From NCBI GenBank assembly GCA_965279075.1, contig CBDIHI010000010.1, forward strand, positions 558,001 to 622,000: 64,000 bases of DNA, given 5' to 3'. The stretch is from SZAS-79 sp965279075. Lineage in GTDB: Bacteria; Pseudomonadota; Gammaproteobacteria; Burkholderiales; SG8-39. The notes under the pieces were generated by a model, which was not told the DNA's origin, ran no database searches, and worked only from the letters and a program-made list of their open reading frames with translations. A program made the position numbers and the translations under genes. Shown here in pieces: positions 1-8,142 of this stretch; the first letter of the stretch is position 1, and every line of letters starts with the position of its first letter.

Positions 1-434
1 CGGATCTGCTGCGGCTGGAGGACCGCCGTCGCGTAGAGCCCCTTGGACTCGTAGTAATCCATGATCGTAGCGGCCGCGCCGGCCAGCTGGCGCCGGTTGA
101 GTTCGCTGCCCACAAGGGAGGCGAGCTGGGCGAGAAGTTCCGATTCGGGGATCAGCTTGGCGCCGACGACGCGGAAAGCTTTCACCATGACGCGCGGGCC
201 GTCCTGATCGGCACCAGGCGTCGCCGGTGCCGGCACGGCGCGCGGCTTCAGCGGTTCGGTGGCAGGCGGCTTGGGCTGGTCGCGCAGGATGCTGCCGGCG
301 TCGGGTACGGCCTGTGCGCTGGCATGGGACGCGGCAAGTAGTACGAGGAGCCCGGCGAAGCCCGCAAGAATGGGCGCTGCCGCGCGACTTTTCCCTGCGG
401 CGGGATGAACTCCCGCGGACACCTGACCCTGCAT
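1..434 (-). CDS. TpsB/ShlB-family two-partner secretion outer-membrane transporter, 5' part
   Basis: Only the first 144 codons are in the window; the gene runs off the left edge. Residues 22-42 form a hydrophobic signal-peptide core ending in an AQA-like cleavage site. A Pro-rich linker follows, and from about residue 82 there is a POTRA_2-type module (FRVVGAKLIPESEL, later DYYESKGLYATAVLQPQ) with the spacing seen in FhaC/ShlB proteins. These proteins sit in the outer membrane as a 16-strand barrel and secrete one large TpsA exoprotein, whose gene would lie outside this window. The start is the ATG at 434, the first in frame before the signal peptide. The family call rests on the POTRA pattern because the barrel is not visible. 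A BamA-type protein is less likely, since the fold begins with a single TpsB-style POTRA after a Pro-rich linker. Confidence 0.78.
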   Translation of the reverse strand, partial: MQGQVSAGVHPAAGKSRAAAPILAGFAGLLVLLAASHASAQAVPDAGSILRDQPKPPATEPLKPRAVPAPATPGADQDGPRVMVKAFRVVGAKLIPESELLAQLASLVGSELNRRQLAGAAATIMDYYESKGLYATAVLQPQQI

Positions 435-551
435 TCGTGCATCCCCCGAAAATTGTTCAGATACCAAGCCGCTCGGAAACGTGCAGCGAACGGCTATCAT
501 TCTGCTGATTCTTGATTCGATAAACCCTCTCAATTGAGGACTTTTTTGCTC

Positions 552-579
552 AGTATAAGTTGAATTTTGCGCATCACAA
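552..579 (-). promoter_or_regulatory. candidate promoter of the TpsB gene
   Basis: On the minus strand TTGTGA (579-574) and TATACT (557-552) are 16 bases apart inside an AT-rich stretch (about 455-655). Transcription would start near 545 and leave a leader of about 110 bases before the ATG at 434. The match is 4/6 and 5/6 to the sigma-70 hexamers. It is inferred from sequence only. Confidence 0.45.
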
Positions 580-655
580 ACAGATTTCGCGAATGATTCC
601 AACGGACTGTCAGCGGACATTACTGCGAAATCTTAGATTGTCAAAAATTGTGAAT

Positions 656-678
656 CCGGCCGGCGCAATGCCGGCCGG
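656..678. repeat. perfect GC hairpin, 9-bp arms
   Basis: CCGGCCGGC and its exact complement flank a 5-base loop (GCAAT). It lies between the divergent TpsB and 2H genes, just before the ribosome binding site of the latter. No T-run follows on the plus strand. On the minus strand ATTCACAATTTTTG follows, so it could terminate antisense transcription, or be a dispersed REP-like element. Confidence 0.4.
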
Positions 679-699
679 TTGATAACAAGGGAGACCTCC

Positions 700-1302
700 A
701 TGCCGCCAGTCGGCAACCGCCACGCCGAACAGCCCGTCCTGCCCGGGTTCGAACTCGATGAATCCGCCAGCAGCGCGTTCCTCGCGCTCCTCCCGGCGGG
801 CGATGCCGGGCCGAGGATCGAGTCGCTCCAGCGCAGGATGCGCAGCGAGCACCACCTGATGGGGCAACTGCTGCCGCCCGAGCGCATCTACGCCTCGGTC
901 TACGCAATCGGCGACCATGCCGGCCCGCCGCAGGCACTGGCGGACAAGGTTGCCGCAGTCGCCGAGTCGATGGATTTCCCGCCCATAGAGCTGTCGTTCG
1001 ATCGGGTGCTGAGCTTTGCGGGGCCGTCGACGTCCCGCCCGGTCGTGCTGCGTCCCGGCCAGGATCCCAAGATCGTCCGGGACTTTCATTCGATGCTGGC
1101 CACGGCAATGCGCAAGGCCGGCATCGGCGCCGGCCCGGACCCGCATTACGTGCCCTACCTGGCGCTGCTGCAGGACGACCGCGTCGTCGAGGAAAAGAGC
1201 ATCGAGCCGGTGCGCTGGACCGCCGAGGAGTTCGTGCTGATGCACCGCGCGCCGGGGCAGAGCCGCTCCATGATCCTTGGCCGCTGGCCGCTGCTCGGCT
1301 AG
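700..1302 (+). CDS. 2H phosphoesterase / 2'-5' RNA ligase (LigT, ThpR) family protein with degenerate active site
   Basis: A 200-residue cytoplasmic protein, about the length of ThpR. The N-terminal pattern AFLALLP then a helix and ERIYASV matches the first strand-helix and first catalytic segment of 2H phosphoesterases. The second segment is PHYVPYLALL, where family members often read HxxPHVTLL. Both catalytic H-x-T/S motifs are altered: residues 64-66 are Y-A-S and 153-155 are Y-L-A. The usual RNA ligase or cyclic phosphodiesterase chemistry is therefore doubtful, and an RNA- or nucleotide-binding role is possible. The start at 700 is preceded by AAGGGAG at 5 bases; an upstream TTG at 679 has no such site. 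It converges on the Bug gene and shares a CTAG with its stop. Confidence 0.7.
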   Translation: MPPVGNRHAEQPVLPGFELDESASSAFLALLPAGDAGPRIESLQRRMRSEHHLMGQLLPPERIYASVYAIGDHAGPPQALADKVAAVAESMDFPPIELSFDRVLSFAGPSTSRPVVLRPGQDPKIVRDFHSMLATAMRKAGIGAGPDPHYVPYLALLQDDRVVEEKSIEPVRWTAEEFVLMHRAPGQSRSMILGRWPLLG

Positions 1303-2270
1303 TCGATCTTCACGCCAGTGGCCTTGACCACCGGCGCCCAGCGCGCCGCATCGGCCTTGAGCATCTCCAGCATCCGTTCGGGCGAACCAGTGACGACATC
1401 GAACCCCAGCGGCTCCATGCGCTCGCGGAACTCCTTCGACTGCGCGCCCTTGACTGCTTCGGCATTCAGCCGCCCGGCGACCTCCTTCGGCAGGCCGGCC
1501 GGCGCGATGAGGCCGTACCAGGCCACGGTGTCGAATCCAGGCAACCCTGATTCCGCCAGCGTGGGCACGTCCGGCAGCAACCGCTGGCGCTTCGCGCTGG
1601 TCACCGCCAGAGCGCGCAGCTTGCCGGCCTTGACCTGGGTAATGGCGAAGGGAATCGTCTCGAACATCATCGACACGTTGCCGGCCAGCATGTCGGTGAG
1701 GGCGGGGGCGCTGCCTTTGTAGGGCACGTGTACCACGTCGACGCCTGCCATCGACTTGAACAGCTCGCTTACCAAGTGCACGTTGGTGCCGTTGCCGCTC
1801 GAGGCGTAGGTGAGCTTGCCGGGCTGGGCTTTCGCCTGCGCGATGACCTCCTGCACCGACTTCGCGCCCGTCGACGGGCTGACGATCAGCACGTTGCTGA
1901 AGGACACCAGCGGGGTGATGAAGGAGAAGTCCTTGATCGCGTCGAACGGCAGCGTGGTGTAGAGCAGCGGGTTGATCGAGTGCAGGCTGTTCAGCGTGAC
2001 GAACAGCGTCGAGCCGTCCGGCGCGGACCGCGCGGTTTCCGCCGCGGCGATATTGCCGCCGGCGCCGGGCTTGTTCTCCACGGTGACGGGCTGGCCGAGC
2101 GACTTCGACAGTTCCAGCGCGATGGCCCGCGCGGTGATGTCCACGCCGCCGCCGGGCGGGAAGGGGCAGAGGATCCGGATCGGTTTGGAGGGGAAGGCCT
2201 GGGCCTGGACTCCTTGTGCGAGGACAAGGACGGCTGCGGCGAAAAGCGAGGTGAAAGTGCGGGGTTTCAT
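1299..2270 (-). CDS. Bug-family tripartite tricarboxylate transporter substrate-binding protein
   Basis: A 323-residue periplasmic receptor. The signal peptide (residues 1-25, ending VQAQA) is followed by the family hallmark FPSKPIRILCPFPPGGGVDITAR and the later PGAGGNIAAAETARS and VPYKGSAPA motifs. Bug proteins bind small carboxylates and related solutes and pass them to a TctA/TctB membrane pair or to a signalling partner. No tctA or tctB gene is adjacent, so this is an orphan receptor, a common situation in Burkholderiales. The ATG at 2270 is chosen because the signal peptide starts there and AGGG lies upstream; 27 further upstream codons in the open frame are not signal-like. The ligand cannot be told from sequence. 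Confidence 0.9.
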   Translation of the reverse strand: MKPRTFTSLFAAAVLVLAQGVQAQAFPSKPIRILCPFPPGGGVDITARAIALELSKSLGQPVTVENKPGAGGNIAAAETARSAPDGSTLFVTLNSLHSINPLLYTTLPFDAIKDFSFITPLVSFSNVLIVSPSTGAKSVQEVIAQAKAQPGKLTYASSGNGTNVHLVSELFKSMAGVDVVHVPYKGSAPALTDMLAGNVSMMFETIPFAITQVKAGKLRALAVTSAKRQRLLPDVPTLAESGLPGFDTVAWYGLIAPAGLPKEVAGRLNAEAVKGAQSKEFRERMEPLGFDVVTGSPERMLEMLKADAARWAPVVKATGVKID

Positions 2271-2334
2271 GGCGGATCCCTGATCAAGGCGATGCGCCAT
2301 TATGCTGCACCGCCAAAATGCGGGATACCTGCCT

Positions 2335-3243
2335 TCAGCGCTCCTTCTCACCGCCCAGCGCCGCGACCAGGTCCGCGAGCATCAGCGCGAGCTCCCCGGT
2401 CATCAGCGCGAAGTCGATCTCGAACTTCTCCTCCTCGTCCTGCTCCGAATCCTCGCTCGCGCCGTCCTCTCGCCTGAGGATGTCGAGGAACACCAGTCGC
2501 TTCACCTGCAGCTGCTCGGTCAGCAGAAACGAAATCCGGTCGTTCCACGTCAGGCCGAGGCGCACCACGGTCTTCCCGGCCGACAGGTGGTCGCGGATCT
2601 CGCGCCCCTCCAGCGGGTGGCGCGTGTAGCGCACCGTGGCCTTGCTCGCGTCGGGGGCGCGCAACTCAAGATCCTGGTCGAGCGTGAACTTGCCTGGCGC
2701 GTCGCCCTTCGAGAGCCAGTCGGCCATGGCCGAAGCCGGCGAGCGCTGGGTCTCCAGCCGCAGCGCGGGGAGGTCGTCCTCCGCGCGGCGCAGCGACTCC
2801 ATGAACAGCTCCGCCTTCGGGTCGGCGGCGGCGTCCACGGCCAGCCAGCCGTTCTTCGCGTCGATCCAGCCGTGCGTGATCCTGCGCCGGCTCAGCGCCT
2901 TCGGCATGAGTTCGCTGGTCACCTGCTCGCGCAGGTCGCGCATCTGCTTTCTCCCGACCGGGTGGGCCTGCTGCTGCGCGAGTTCCGCCGCGCGCTCCTC
3001 CGTCACCTGCCGGATGACGGAGGAGGGGAGGAGCTTCTGCTCCACGCCGAGGGAGATCAGCCAATGGAAGTTCTGGTGATGGAGGTAGTAACCGTCACCG
3101 CGGGGGCTGGTCCAGCCACGGCTTTCCATCTGGAAGCTGCCGCAGGGCGTGAGTGGCTGGGCGGAGAGTTTCTTTTCGAGGGTTTCGGCCTTGACGGGCC
3201 AGGGCGCGGGCAGGCAGTACAGCGTAAGGTTCTTGAGCCACAT
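2335..3243 (-). CDS. rdgC: Recombination-associated protein RdgC
   Basis: 302 residues against about 303 in E. coli. The N-terminus MWLKNLTLYCL, the early PCG segment and the VTSELMPKAL and GWLAVDAAA stretches are typical of RdgC. RdgC is a ring-shaped nucleoid protein that binds double-stranded DNA and limits RecA activity. The acidic C-terminal part (EDGASEDSEQDEEEKFEID) is also characteristic. It is divergent from the DUF748 gene. A TATACT box on the minus strand (3290-3285) and a GACGC/GCGTC inverted repeat (3266-3281) lie in the 72-base shared spacer. Confidence 0.95.
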   Translation of the reverse strand: MWLKNLTLYCLPAPWPVKAETLEKKLSAQPLTPCGSFQMESRGWTSPRGDGYYLHHQNFHWLISLGVEQKLLPSSVIRQVTEERAAELAQQQAHPVGRKQMRDLREQVTSELMPKALSRRRITHGWIDAKNGWLAVDAAADPKAELFMESLRRAEDDLPALRLETQRSPASAMADWLSKGDAPGKFTLDQDLELRAPDASKATVRYTRHPLEGREIRDHLSAGKTVVRLGLTWNDRISFLLTEQLQVKRLVFLDILRREDGASEDSEQDEEEKFEIDFALMTGELALMLADLVAALGGEKER

Positions 3244-3315
3244 GGGGTTTTCTTGGGAGGGGGCGGACGCGAAAAAGCGTCGGAGTATACGTGTTTGTGG
3301 AAGTTAGAATCAGGG

Positions 3316-6300
3316 ATGCCCGAACCCACTTCACCTCCCGCTTTCGCCGACCCGATCCCGCCCGTGCCGCGCCGACGCTGGCTGCGCTGGGCGCTCGGAT
3401 TCGCCGCGGCGCTCGGCCTGTTTTCCCTGCTTGGGTTCCTTGCGCTGCCCGCGCTTATCAAGTCCGAGGTGCCCAAGTACGCCGAGAAGGTCCTGCACCG
3501 CAAGGCCACGATCGGCGACCTGCGGATCAACCCGTTCGCGCTGCGCGTGGAAGTACGCGACTTCAGCCTCTCCGAAGCCGACGGTCGCCCGATCGCGGGA
3601 TTTTCGGGATTGGTCCTGGACCTCGAATGGTCGTCCATTACACGATGGGCCTGGCACCTTGCCGAACTGCGGCTCACCGAACCGCAGGTCTCGCTGGACA
3701 TCGCCCCGGACGGCCACACCAACCTCGCGGCCCTGGTCGAGGACCTCACGCGGGACAGCCCGAAAGACAAGCCCGGCGCCACGCCGCGGGTGGTGATCGA
3801 CCTGCTGGCGATCGAACAGGGGCGGGCGCACTTCTCCGACCGTCGCGCCGGCTACGACAACACCCTCACGCCTATCGACCTGAAGCTGGCGAACCTCAGC
3901 ACGCTGCCGCAGGACAAGGGGGAGTACACATTGAGCGCGACCACCGCCCGGGGCGGCGTGCTGAAATGGAAGGGCGAAGTCTCGCTGAACCCGATCGCTT
4001 CCGCCGGCACGGTGAGCGGCGCAGCGCTCTCGCTGCCGGAGATCTCCGTTTACGCCAGGGCTTTCACCACGGCCGAGGTGGCGAGCGGAACCGTTGGCTT
4101 CGAGGTGCCGTACCGCGTTTCCTACAAGGAAGGCCGGCTGGAAGCGGCCGTGGACGGGGCCGGGCTGACGCTCGAATCACTCGGCGTCCGGGCGCCCGGG
4201 GCCGCGGCCCCTTTCTTCAGCCTCAAATCGTTCAGGGTCGGCAATGTAAAAGCCGACTACGCGTCGCGCTCGATCGAAGCGGGAGAGGTAATCGTCGATG
4301 GCGGGACACTGTCCGTCGCGCGCGACGCAAGCGGCGCGATCGATGTGCTCGCGTTGCTGAAGCCCTCGCCTGTCCCGCAGGCGCCTGCGACCCCGCCAGC
4401 ACCGGAGACATGGAAATTCAAGGTCGGGCAGTTCGGCCTCGACCACTTCGCGCTCGCACTGGAAGACCGCAGCGCGGCCACGCCCCTCTCGGCCTCCGTC
4501 GGCCGCGTCAGCCTGAAGGCAGGGCTGGAGGCGGAGACGGGCGCGGTGATGCAGGTCCGCGTGAAGGGAATCGAGGTCGGGGTGCACGACGTCGCCGCGG
4601 GCGGCAAGGTCGAGCCGCTCGTGCGAATCGCCGAAGCCGGGCTTTCCGGGGGCGAATTCGACCTCGGCGGGCGCAGCGTGAAGATCGCGCGCGTGAGCAC
4701 TGCGGGTGGCCGGGCCAAGGTCGTGCGTGGAAAGGACGGACGTATCAATCTGCTCGACCTGGTTCCCGCTGCTGGGGCGAGCGCGACCGCGGGGGCGACG
4801 CCGGGCCGGGACAAGGTTGTTCCCTGGAAGGCGACGGTCGCCGAGGTATCGCTCGACAGGTACGTGATCGACCTCGAAGACCAGGGCAGCGGGATCGCGC
4901 TCGGCGTGCAGGACATCGGCGCGAAGCTCGCCGGCGTCTCCACCGACCTGAAGGTGCCGGTGGCCTTTTCCGCAGGCTTCTCGTTGCGCGAAGGCGGAAA
5001 GTTCGCATTCAAGGGTCGCGCGACGCCCGCCGGGCCCGCCCTCGATGCCGACCTGAAGGTCGAGCGGCTTGCGCTGAAGCCCGTGCAGCCTTTGCTGGCG
5101 CGATACATCCGCCTCAAGGTCGCGGACGGCACCGTGTCGGCGCAGGGCAAGGCCGCCGTGGCGCCGGCCGGGGGGAAAGCGCCGCTGCTGCGCTTCAACG
5201 CTGGGTTCGACGTCTCCAACCTGAAACTCGACGAGGACAACGGCGAGGTCTTCGCAGCATGGAACAGCGTGAGCGCGGAGGCGTTGTCGCTGACCCTCCA
5301 GCCGAACCGGCTGGAGGTGCCCGAGCTGCGCATCGCCGGGCTGAACGCCAAGCTGCTGATCGATGCGGACCGCAGCCTGAACGCCGCGCGGCTGCTCGTT
5401 CGCCCGGCCGAAGGGAGCGCCCCTGCTCAGCCAGCTCAGCCGGCGCAAACCGGCGAGGCTTTTCCCATGAGCGTGCGCCGTGTGCGCGTGCAGGACGCGA
5501 AGCTCGAGTTCGCCGACCTCAGCCTGCGGCCGCAGTTCGGCGCGAAGATCCACGAGTTGAACGGCGTCGTGAACGGCCTCGCCACCGACAAGGCCACCCG
5601 CAGCCAGCTCGAGCTCGACGGGCGCGTGGACGAATTCGGCCTCGCGCGGATCCGCGGGGAGATGAACCCGTTCGCCCCGAAGGACAATACCGACGTGTCG
5701 GTGGTGTTCAAGAACATAGACCTGGTGTCGGCCTCCACGTACTCGATGAAATTCGCCGGCTACCGGATCGCCTCCGGGAAGATCTCCCTGGACCTGAACT
5801 ACAAGGTGCGAGACAGCAGGCTGGAAGGCAAGAACAGCGTCGTGCTCGACAAGCTCGAGCTCGGGGAAAAGGTCGACAGCCCGGACGCGATCAACCTGCC
5901 GCTCGAACTCGCGCTGGCCATCCTCAAGGACAGCGACGGGAAGATCGACCTCGACCTGCCGGTGTCGGGCAGCCTCGACGACCCGCAGTTCAGTTACGGC
6001 GCGGTGATCTGGAAGGCCGTCGTCAACGTGATCACCAGGATCGTCACGGCGCCGTTTCGCGCGCTGGGCGCGCTGTTCGGCATCAGCGGCGACAAGCTGG
6101 AATCGATCGATTTCGACGCCGGCAGCGCGAAGCTGCTGCCGCCCGAACGCGAGAAGCTCAAGCAGGTGGCGACGGTCCTCGCGAAGCGCGCGCAACTGAG
6201 TCTCGCCGTGCCCGGACAGTACAACGAGGCCGTGGACGGCGATGCGCTGAAAGTGCGTGCCGTAAGGCTCGAAGTCGCGCGCCGCGCCGGGATCAAGGTG

Positions 6301-6729
6301 GCCGAAGGCGAGGAGCCGGGACCGGCCGACCTGCAAGACACAGCAGTGCGCGCCGCACTGCGCGCGTTGCTGACCGAGCGCTTCGGCGCGACCGAGTGGG
6401 ACAAACGCAAGGCCGAGGCCGAGCAGGCCGCCGCCAAGACCGGCTCACCGATCTCGGTGCTGCAGCGTGCCCAGCGTCTGGCGCGCGGCGAGCCGCAGGT
6501 CGCGGACCTCGGCCCCTTGTACCGCGGCATCGTCGAGCGCCTGAACCAATCCCAGCCGCTCGCGGCGGAGGCGCTGCAACAACTTGCGCGGCAACGGTCC
6601 GATGCGATCGTGTTCGAGCTGAAGGCCGCCGGCATCGACGCCACGCGGCTGGCCCAGCCGGCAAGCGAGAAGTCCGACGCGGCGCCCGGCAAGCCCGTCC
6701 CGCTGAAGCTCGGTCTGGCGTCCCGGTAG
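3316..6729 (+). CDS. DUF748 (AsmA-like) envelope protein with degenerate OmpA-like tail
   Basis: A 1137-residue protein with one membrane-spanning segment at about residues 20-45 (RWALGFAAALGLFSLLGFLALP) and a very long periplasmic region. The region repeats the DUF748 pattern: amphipathic beta segments, DGRINLLDL and KIDLDLPVSGSLDDPQFSYG. The last motif, followed by a helix (VNVITRIVTAPFRALGALFG) and FDAGSAKLLPPEREKLKQVA, is the usual end of DUF748 proteins and resembles a degenerate OmpA-like domain. AsmA-like proteins are elongated and are thought to bridge the periplasm and carry phospholipid. The start at 3316 is the first ATG and lies 5 bases after a TAGAAT box. It is not part of the next operon, which has its own promoter. 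Confidence 0.85.
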   Translation: MPEPTSPPAFADPIPPVPRRRWLRWALGFAAALGLFSLLGFLALPALIKSEVPKYAEKVLHRKATIGDLRINPFALRVEVRDFSLSEADGRPIAGFSGLVLDLEWSSITRWAWHLAELRLTEPQVSLDIAPDGHTNLAALVEDLTRDSPKDKPGATPRVVIDLLAIEQGRAHFSDRRAGYDNTLTPIDLKLANLSTLPQDKGEYTLSATTARGGVLKWKGEVSLNPIASAGTVSGAALSLPEISVYARAFTTAEVASGTVGFEVPYRVSYKEGRLEAAVDGAGLTLESLGVRAPGAAAPFFSLKSFRVGNVKADYASRSIEAGEVIVDGGTLSVARDASGAIDVLALLKPSPVPQAPATPPAPETWKFKVGQFGLDHFALALEDRSAATPLSASVGRVSLKAGLEAETGAVMQVRVKGIEVGVHDVAAGGKVEPLVRIAEAGLSGGEFDLGGRSVKIARVSTAGGRAKVVRGKDGRINLLDLVPAAGASATAGATPGRDKVVPWKATVAEVSLDRYVIDLEDQGSGIALGVQDIGAKLAGVSTDLKVPVAFSAGFSLREGGKFAFKGRATPAGPALDADLKVERLALKPVQPLLARYIRLKVADGTVSAQGKAAVAPAGGKAPLLRFNAGFDVSNLKLDEDNGEVFAAWNSVSAEALSLTLQPNRLEVPELRIAGLNAKLLIDADRSLNAARLLVRPAEGSAPAQPAQPAQTGEAFPMSVRRVRVQDAKLEFADLSLRPQFGAKIHELNGVVNGLATDKATRSQLELDGRVDEFGLARIRGEMNPFAPKDNTDVSVVFKNIDLVSASTYSMKFAGYRIASGKISLDLNYKVRDSRLEGKNSVVLDKLELGEKVDSPDAINLPLELALAILKDSDGKIDLDLPVSGSLDDPQFSYGAVIWKAVVNVITRIVTAPFRALGALFGISGDKLESIDFDAGSAKLLPPEREKLKQVATVLAKRAQLSLAVPGQYNEAVDGDALKVRAVRLEVARRAGIKVAEGEEPGPADLQDTAVRAALRALLTERFGATEWDKRKAEAEQAAAKTGSPISVLQRAQRLARGEPQVADLGPLYRGIVERLNQSQPLAAEALQQLARQRSDAIVFELKAAGIDATRLAQPASEKSDAAPGKPVPLKLGLASR

Positions 6730-6747
6730 GGCCGGGCCGGCGCGCGT

Positions 6748-6756
6748 TGATACAAT
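6748..6756 (+). promoter_or_regulatory. extended -10 promoter, leaderless start likely
   Basis: TGATACAAT is a TGn-extended -10 box ending six bases before the ATG at 6763. Transcription should begin at or next to that A. There is no Shine-Dalgarno sequence between box and start. No -35 hexamer is evident. Confidence 0.5.
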
Positions 6757-6762
6757 CCCGCG

Positions 6763-7119
6763 ATGGCTGCGACCCTGTACGGCATCAAGAACTGCGACAC
6801 GATGAAGAAGGCCCGCGCGTGGCTCGACGAGCGCGGCGTGGCCTATGCGTTCCACGACTACAAGGCAGCGGGAATCGACCGCACGCGGCTGGAAGCGTGG
6901 TGCAAGGCCATCGACTGGGAAACGGTGCTGAACCGCGCCGGGACCACCTTCCGCAAGCTTCCCGACACGGACAAGGCGGGGCTCGACGGAAAGAAGGCGA
7001 TCGCGCTGATGCTGGCCCAGCCCTCGATGATCAAGCGCCCGGTGCTCGAGCAGGGCGGCACGCTGCTGGTCGGGTTCAAGCCCGAGGCCTACCAGGCCGC
7101 CGTGCGCACCGGCAAGTGA
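6763..7119 (+). CDS. ArsC/Spx-family (YffB-like) thioredoxin-fold protein
   Basis: 118 residues, the usual size for YffB/Spx-type proteins. The N-terminus TLYGIKNCDTMKKARAWLDERG carries the family Cys (Cys11) without the second Cys of a CxxC pair. KRPVLEQGGTLLVGF matches the conserved KRP segment near the end. Arsenate reductases of this class need Arg residues that I cannot confirm, so arsenate reduction should not be assumed; a glutathione- or thiol-linked role is more cautious. It is first in a tight operon: its TGA overlaps the GTG start of tadA. No ribosome binding site is seen, consistent with leaderless expression from 6748-6756. Confidence 0.85.
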   Translation: MAATLYGIKNCDTMKKARAWLDERGVAYAFHDYKAAGIDRTRLEAWCKAIDWETVLNRAGTTFRKLPDTDKAGLDGKKAIALMLAQPSMIKRPVLEQGGTLLVGFKPEAYQAAVRTGK

Positions 7120-7568
7120 ACGAAGCCGACGAAGGGTACATGCGCCGCGCGCTGGAACTCGCGCAACGCGCGGCCGGCGAGGGCGAGGTGCCGGTGGGCG
7201 CGGTGGTCGTGCACGAAGGCCGCATCGTCGGCGAAGGCTGGAACCGGCCGATCGGCAGCAGCGACGCGACCTCGCACGCCGAGACCGAGGCCATCCGCGC
7301 CGCCTGCAAGGCGCTCGGCAACTACCGCATCCCCGGGACGACGTTGTACGTGACACTCGAGCCCTGCGTGATGTGCTCAGGCGCGATCATGCATGCGCGC
7401 ATCGGCCGGGTCGTGTTCGGCGCCTCCGATCCGAAGACCGGCGCCTGTGGCAGCGTGGTCGACCTGTTCGCCGAAGCGAAGCTCAACCACCACGCCACCG
7501 TGGAGCCGGGCGTGCTGGCCGGCGAGAGCGTCGCGCTGCTGAAATCCTTCTTCGCGGGGCGGCGGTGA
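7116..7568 (+). CDS. tadA: tRNA-specific adenosine deaminase TadA
   Basis: 150 residues. It deaminates A34 to inosine in the anticodon of tRNA-Arg(ACG), an essential step. Zinc ligands and catalytic residue are in place: His54 and Glu56 in the HAE motif, Cys84 and Cys87 in PCVMC. The sequence continues CSGAIMHARIGRVVFGASDPKTGA as in bacterial TadA. The GTG at 7116 overlaps the upstream TGA (GTGA) and gives the usual N-terminal helix; the ATG at 7140 would cut eight residues from it. Its own TGA again overlaps the GTG of the next gene, so the three genes are probably translationally coupled. Confidence 0.95.
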   Translation: MNEADEGYMRRALELAQRAAGEGEVPVGAVVVHEGRIVGEGWNRPIGSSDATSHAETEAIRAACKALGNYRIPGTTLYVTLEPCVMCSGAIMHARIGRVVFGASDPKTGACGSVVDLFAEAKLNHHATVEPGVLAGESVALLKSFFAGRR

Positions 7569-8044
7569 AGATCGAGGTCGACATTTCCTCGCAGGTCCTG
7601 CGCCTCCGCGACGAGGCCGGCAGGGTCGTGCGCAGCTACGCCGTGTCGACGGCGAAGAACGGGACGGGCGAGGAGTACGGGAGTTTCTGCACGCCGCGCG
7701 GGCGGCACATCGTCCGCGCCAAGATCGGCACCGGGCAGCCCGCCGGCACCGTATTCCGCGGCCGCCGCCCGACGGGCGAAATCTGGACGCCCGACCTGGG
7801 CGCCCTGCATCCCGGGAGCGACTGGATGCTGACGCGCATCCTGTGGCTGTCGGGCTGCGAACCCGGGTTCAACCGGCTGGGCAGCGTGGACACCATGCGG
7901 CGCTACATCTACATCCATGGCGCGCCCGACACCGCGCCCATGGGCGAGCCCGGCTCGATCGGCTGCATCCGGATGCGGAACGCCGACGTGACCGAGCTGT
8001 TCGACCTCGTGCCGTGCTACACCCCGGTCGAGATCCTGACATGA
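7565..8044 (+). CDS. L,D-transpeptidase (YkuD domain) family protein
   Basis: 159 residues consisting of almost nothing but a YkuD domain. The catalytic signature is present: His118 in YIYIHGAP and Cys134 in SIGCIRMRNAD. Such enzymes form 3-3 crosslinks in peptidoglycan or attach proteins to it. There is no signal peptide or membrane anchor from the GTG at 7565, and an upstream start would lie within tadA. Either export uses an unrecognised route or the enzyme acts on cytoplasmic muropeptides. It is third in the ArsC-like/tadA operon, joined by a 4-base overlap. Confidence 0.85.
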   Translation: MKIEVDISSQVLRLRDEAGRVVRSYAVSTAKNGTGEEYGSFCTPRGRHIVRAKIGTGQPAGTVFRGRRPTGEIWTPDLGALHPGSDWMLTRILWLSGCEPGFNRLGSVDTMRRYIYIHGAPDTAPMGEPGSIGCIRMRNADVTELFDLVPCYTPVEILT

Positions 8045-8071
8045 ATCATTGACTTAATTCCCTTAAACACG

Positions 8072-8100
8072 AGCACTGGAGCGGGCTTCATGCCAGTGCT
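8072..8100 (+). other. hairpin in the spacer before the ThDP enzyme
   Basis: AGCACTGG (8072-8079) pairs exactly with CCAGTGCT (8093-8100) across a 13-base loop. It sits 28 bases after the L,D-transpeptidase stop. No T-run follows, so it is a poor intrinsic terminator; it may be a regulator site or a transcript-end stabiliser. Confidence 0.35.
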
Positions 8101-8142
8101 GTTGTCAGAAATAAAACATGAGCCCGACGGAGACCACCCCAG

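Noticed and set aside
2302..3315. Upstream extension of the DUF748 frame to 2302.
   Set aside because: The extension is antisense to rdgC and reads as low-complexity Arg/Leu sequence; the protein proper starts at the ATG at 3316 before its membrane segment.
3291..7115. A 1400-codon plus-strand frame ending in tadA.
   Set aside because: Up to 7115 it is an off-frame shadow of the DUF748 gene (Arg-rich, no motifs). Only the last 150 codons are TadA.
8072..8100. Hairpin before the ThDP enzyme as an intrinsic terminator.
   Set aside because: Its 13-base loop and lack of a T-run on either strand do not fit; kept only as a hairpin of unknown role.
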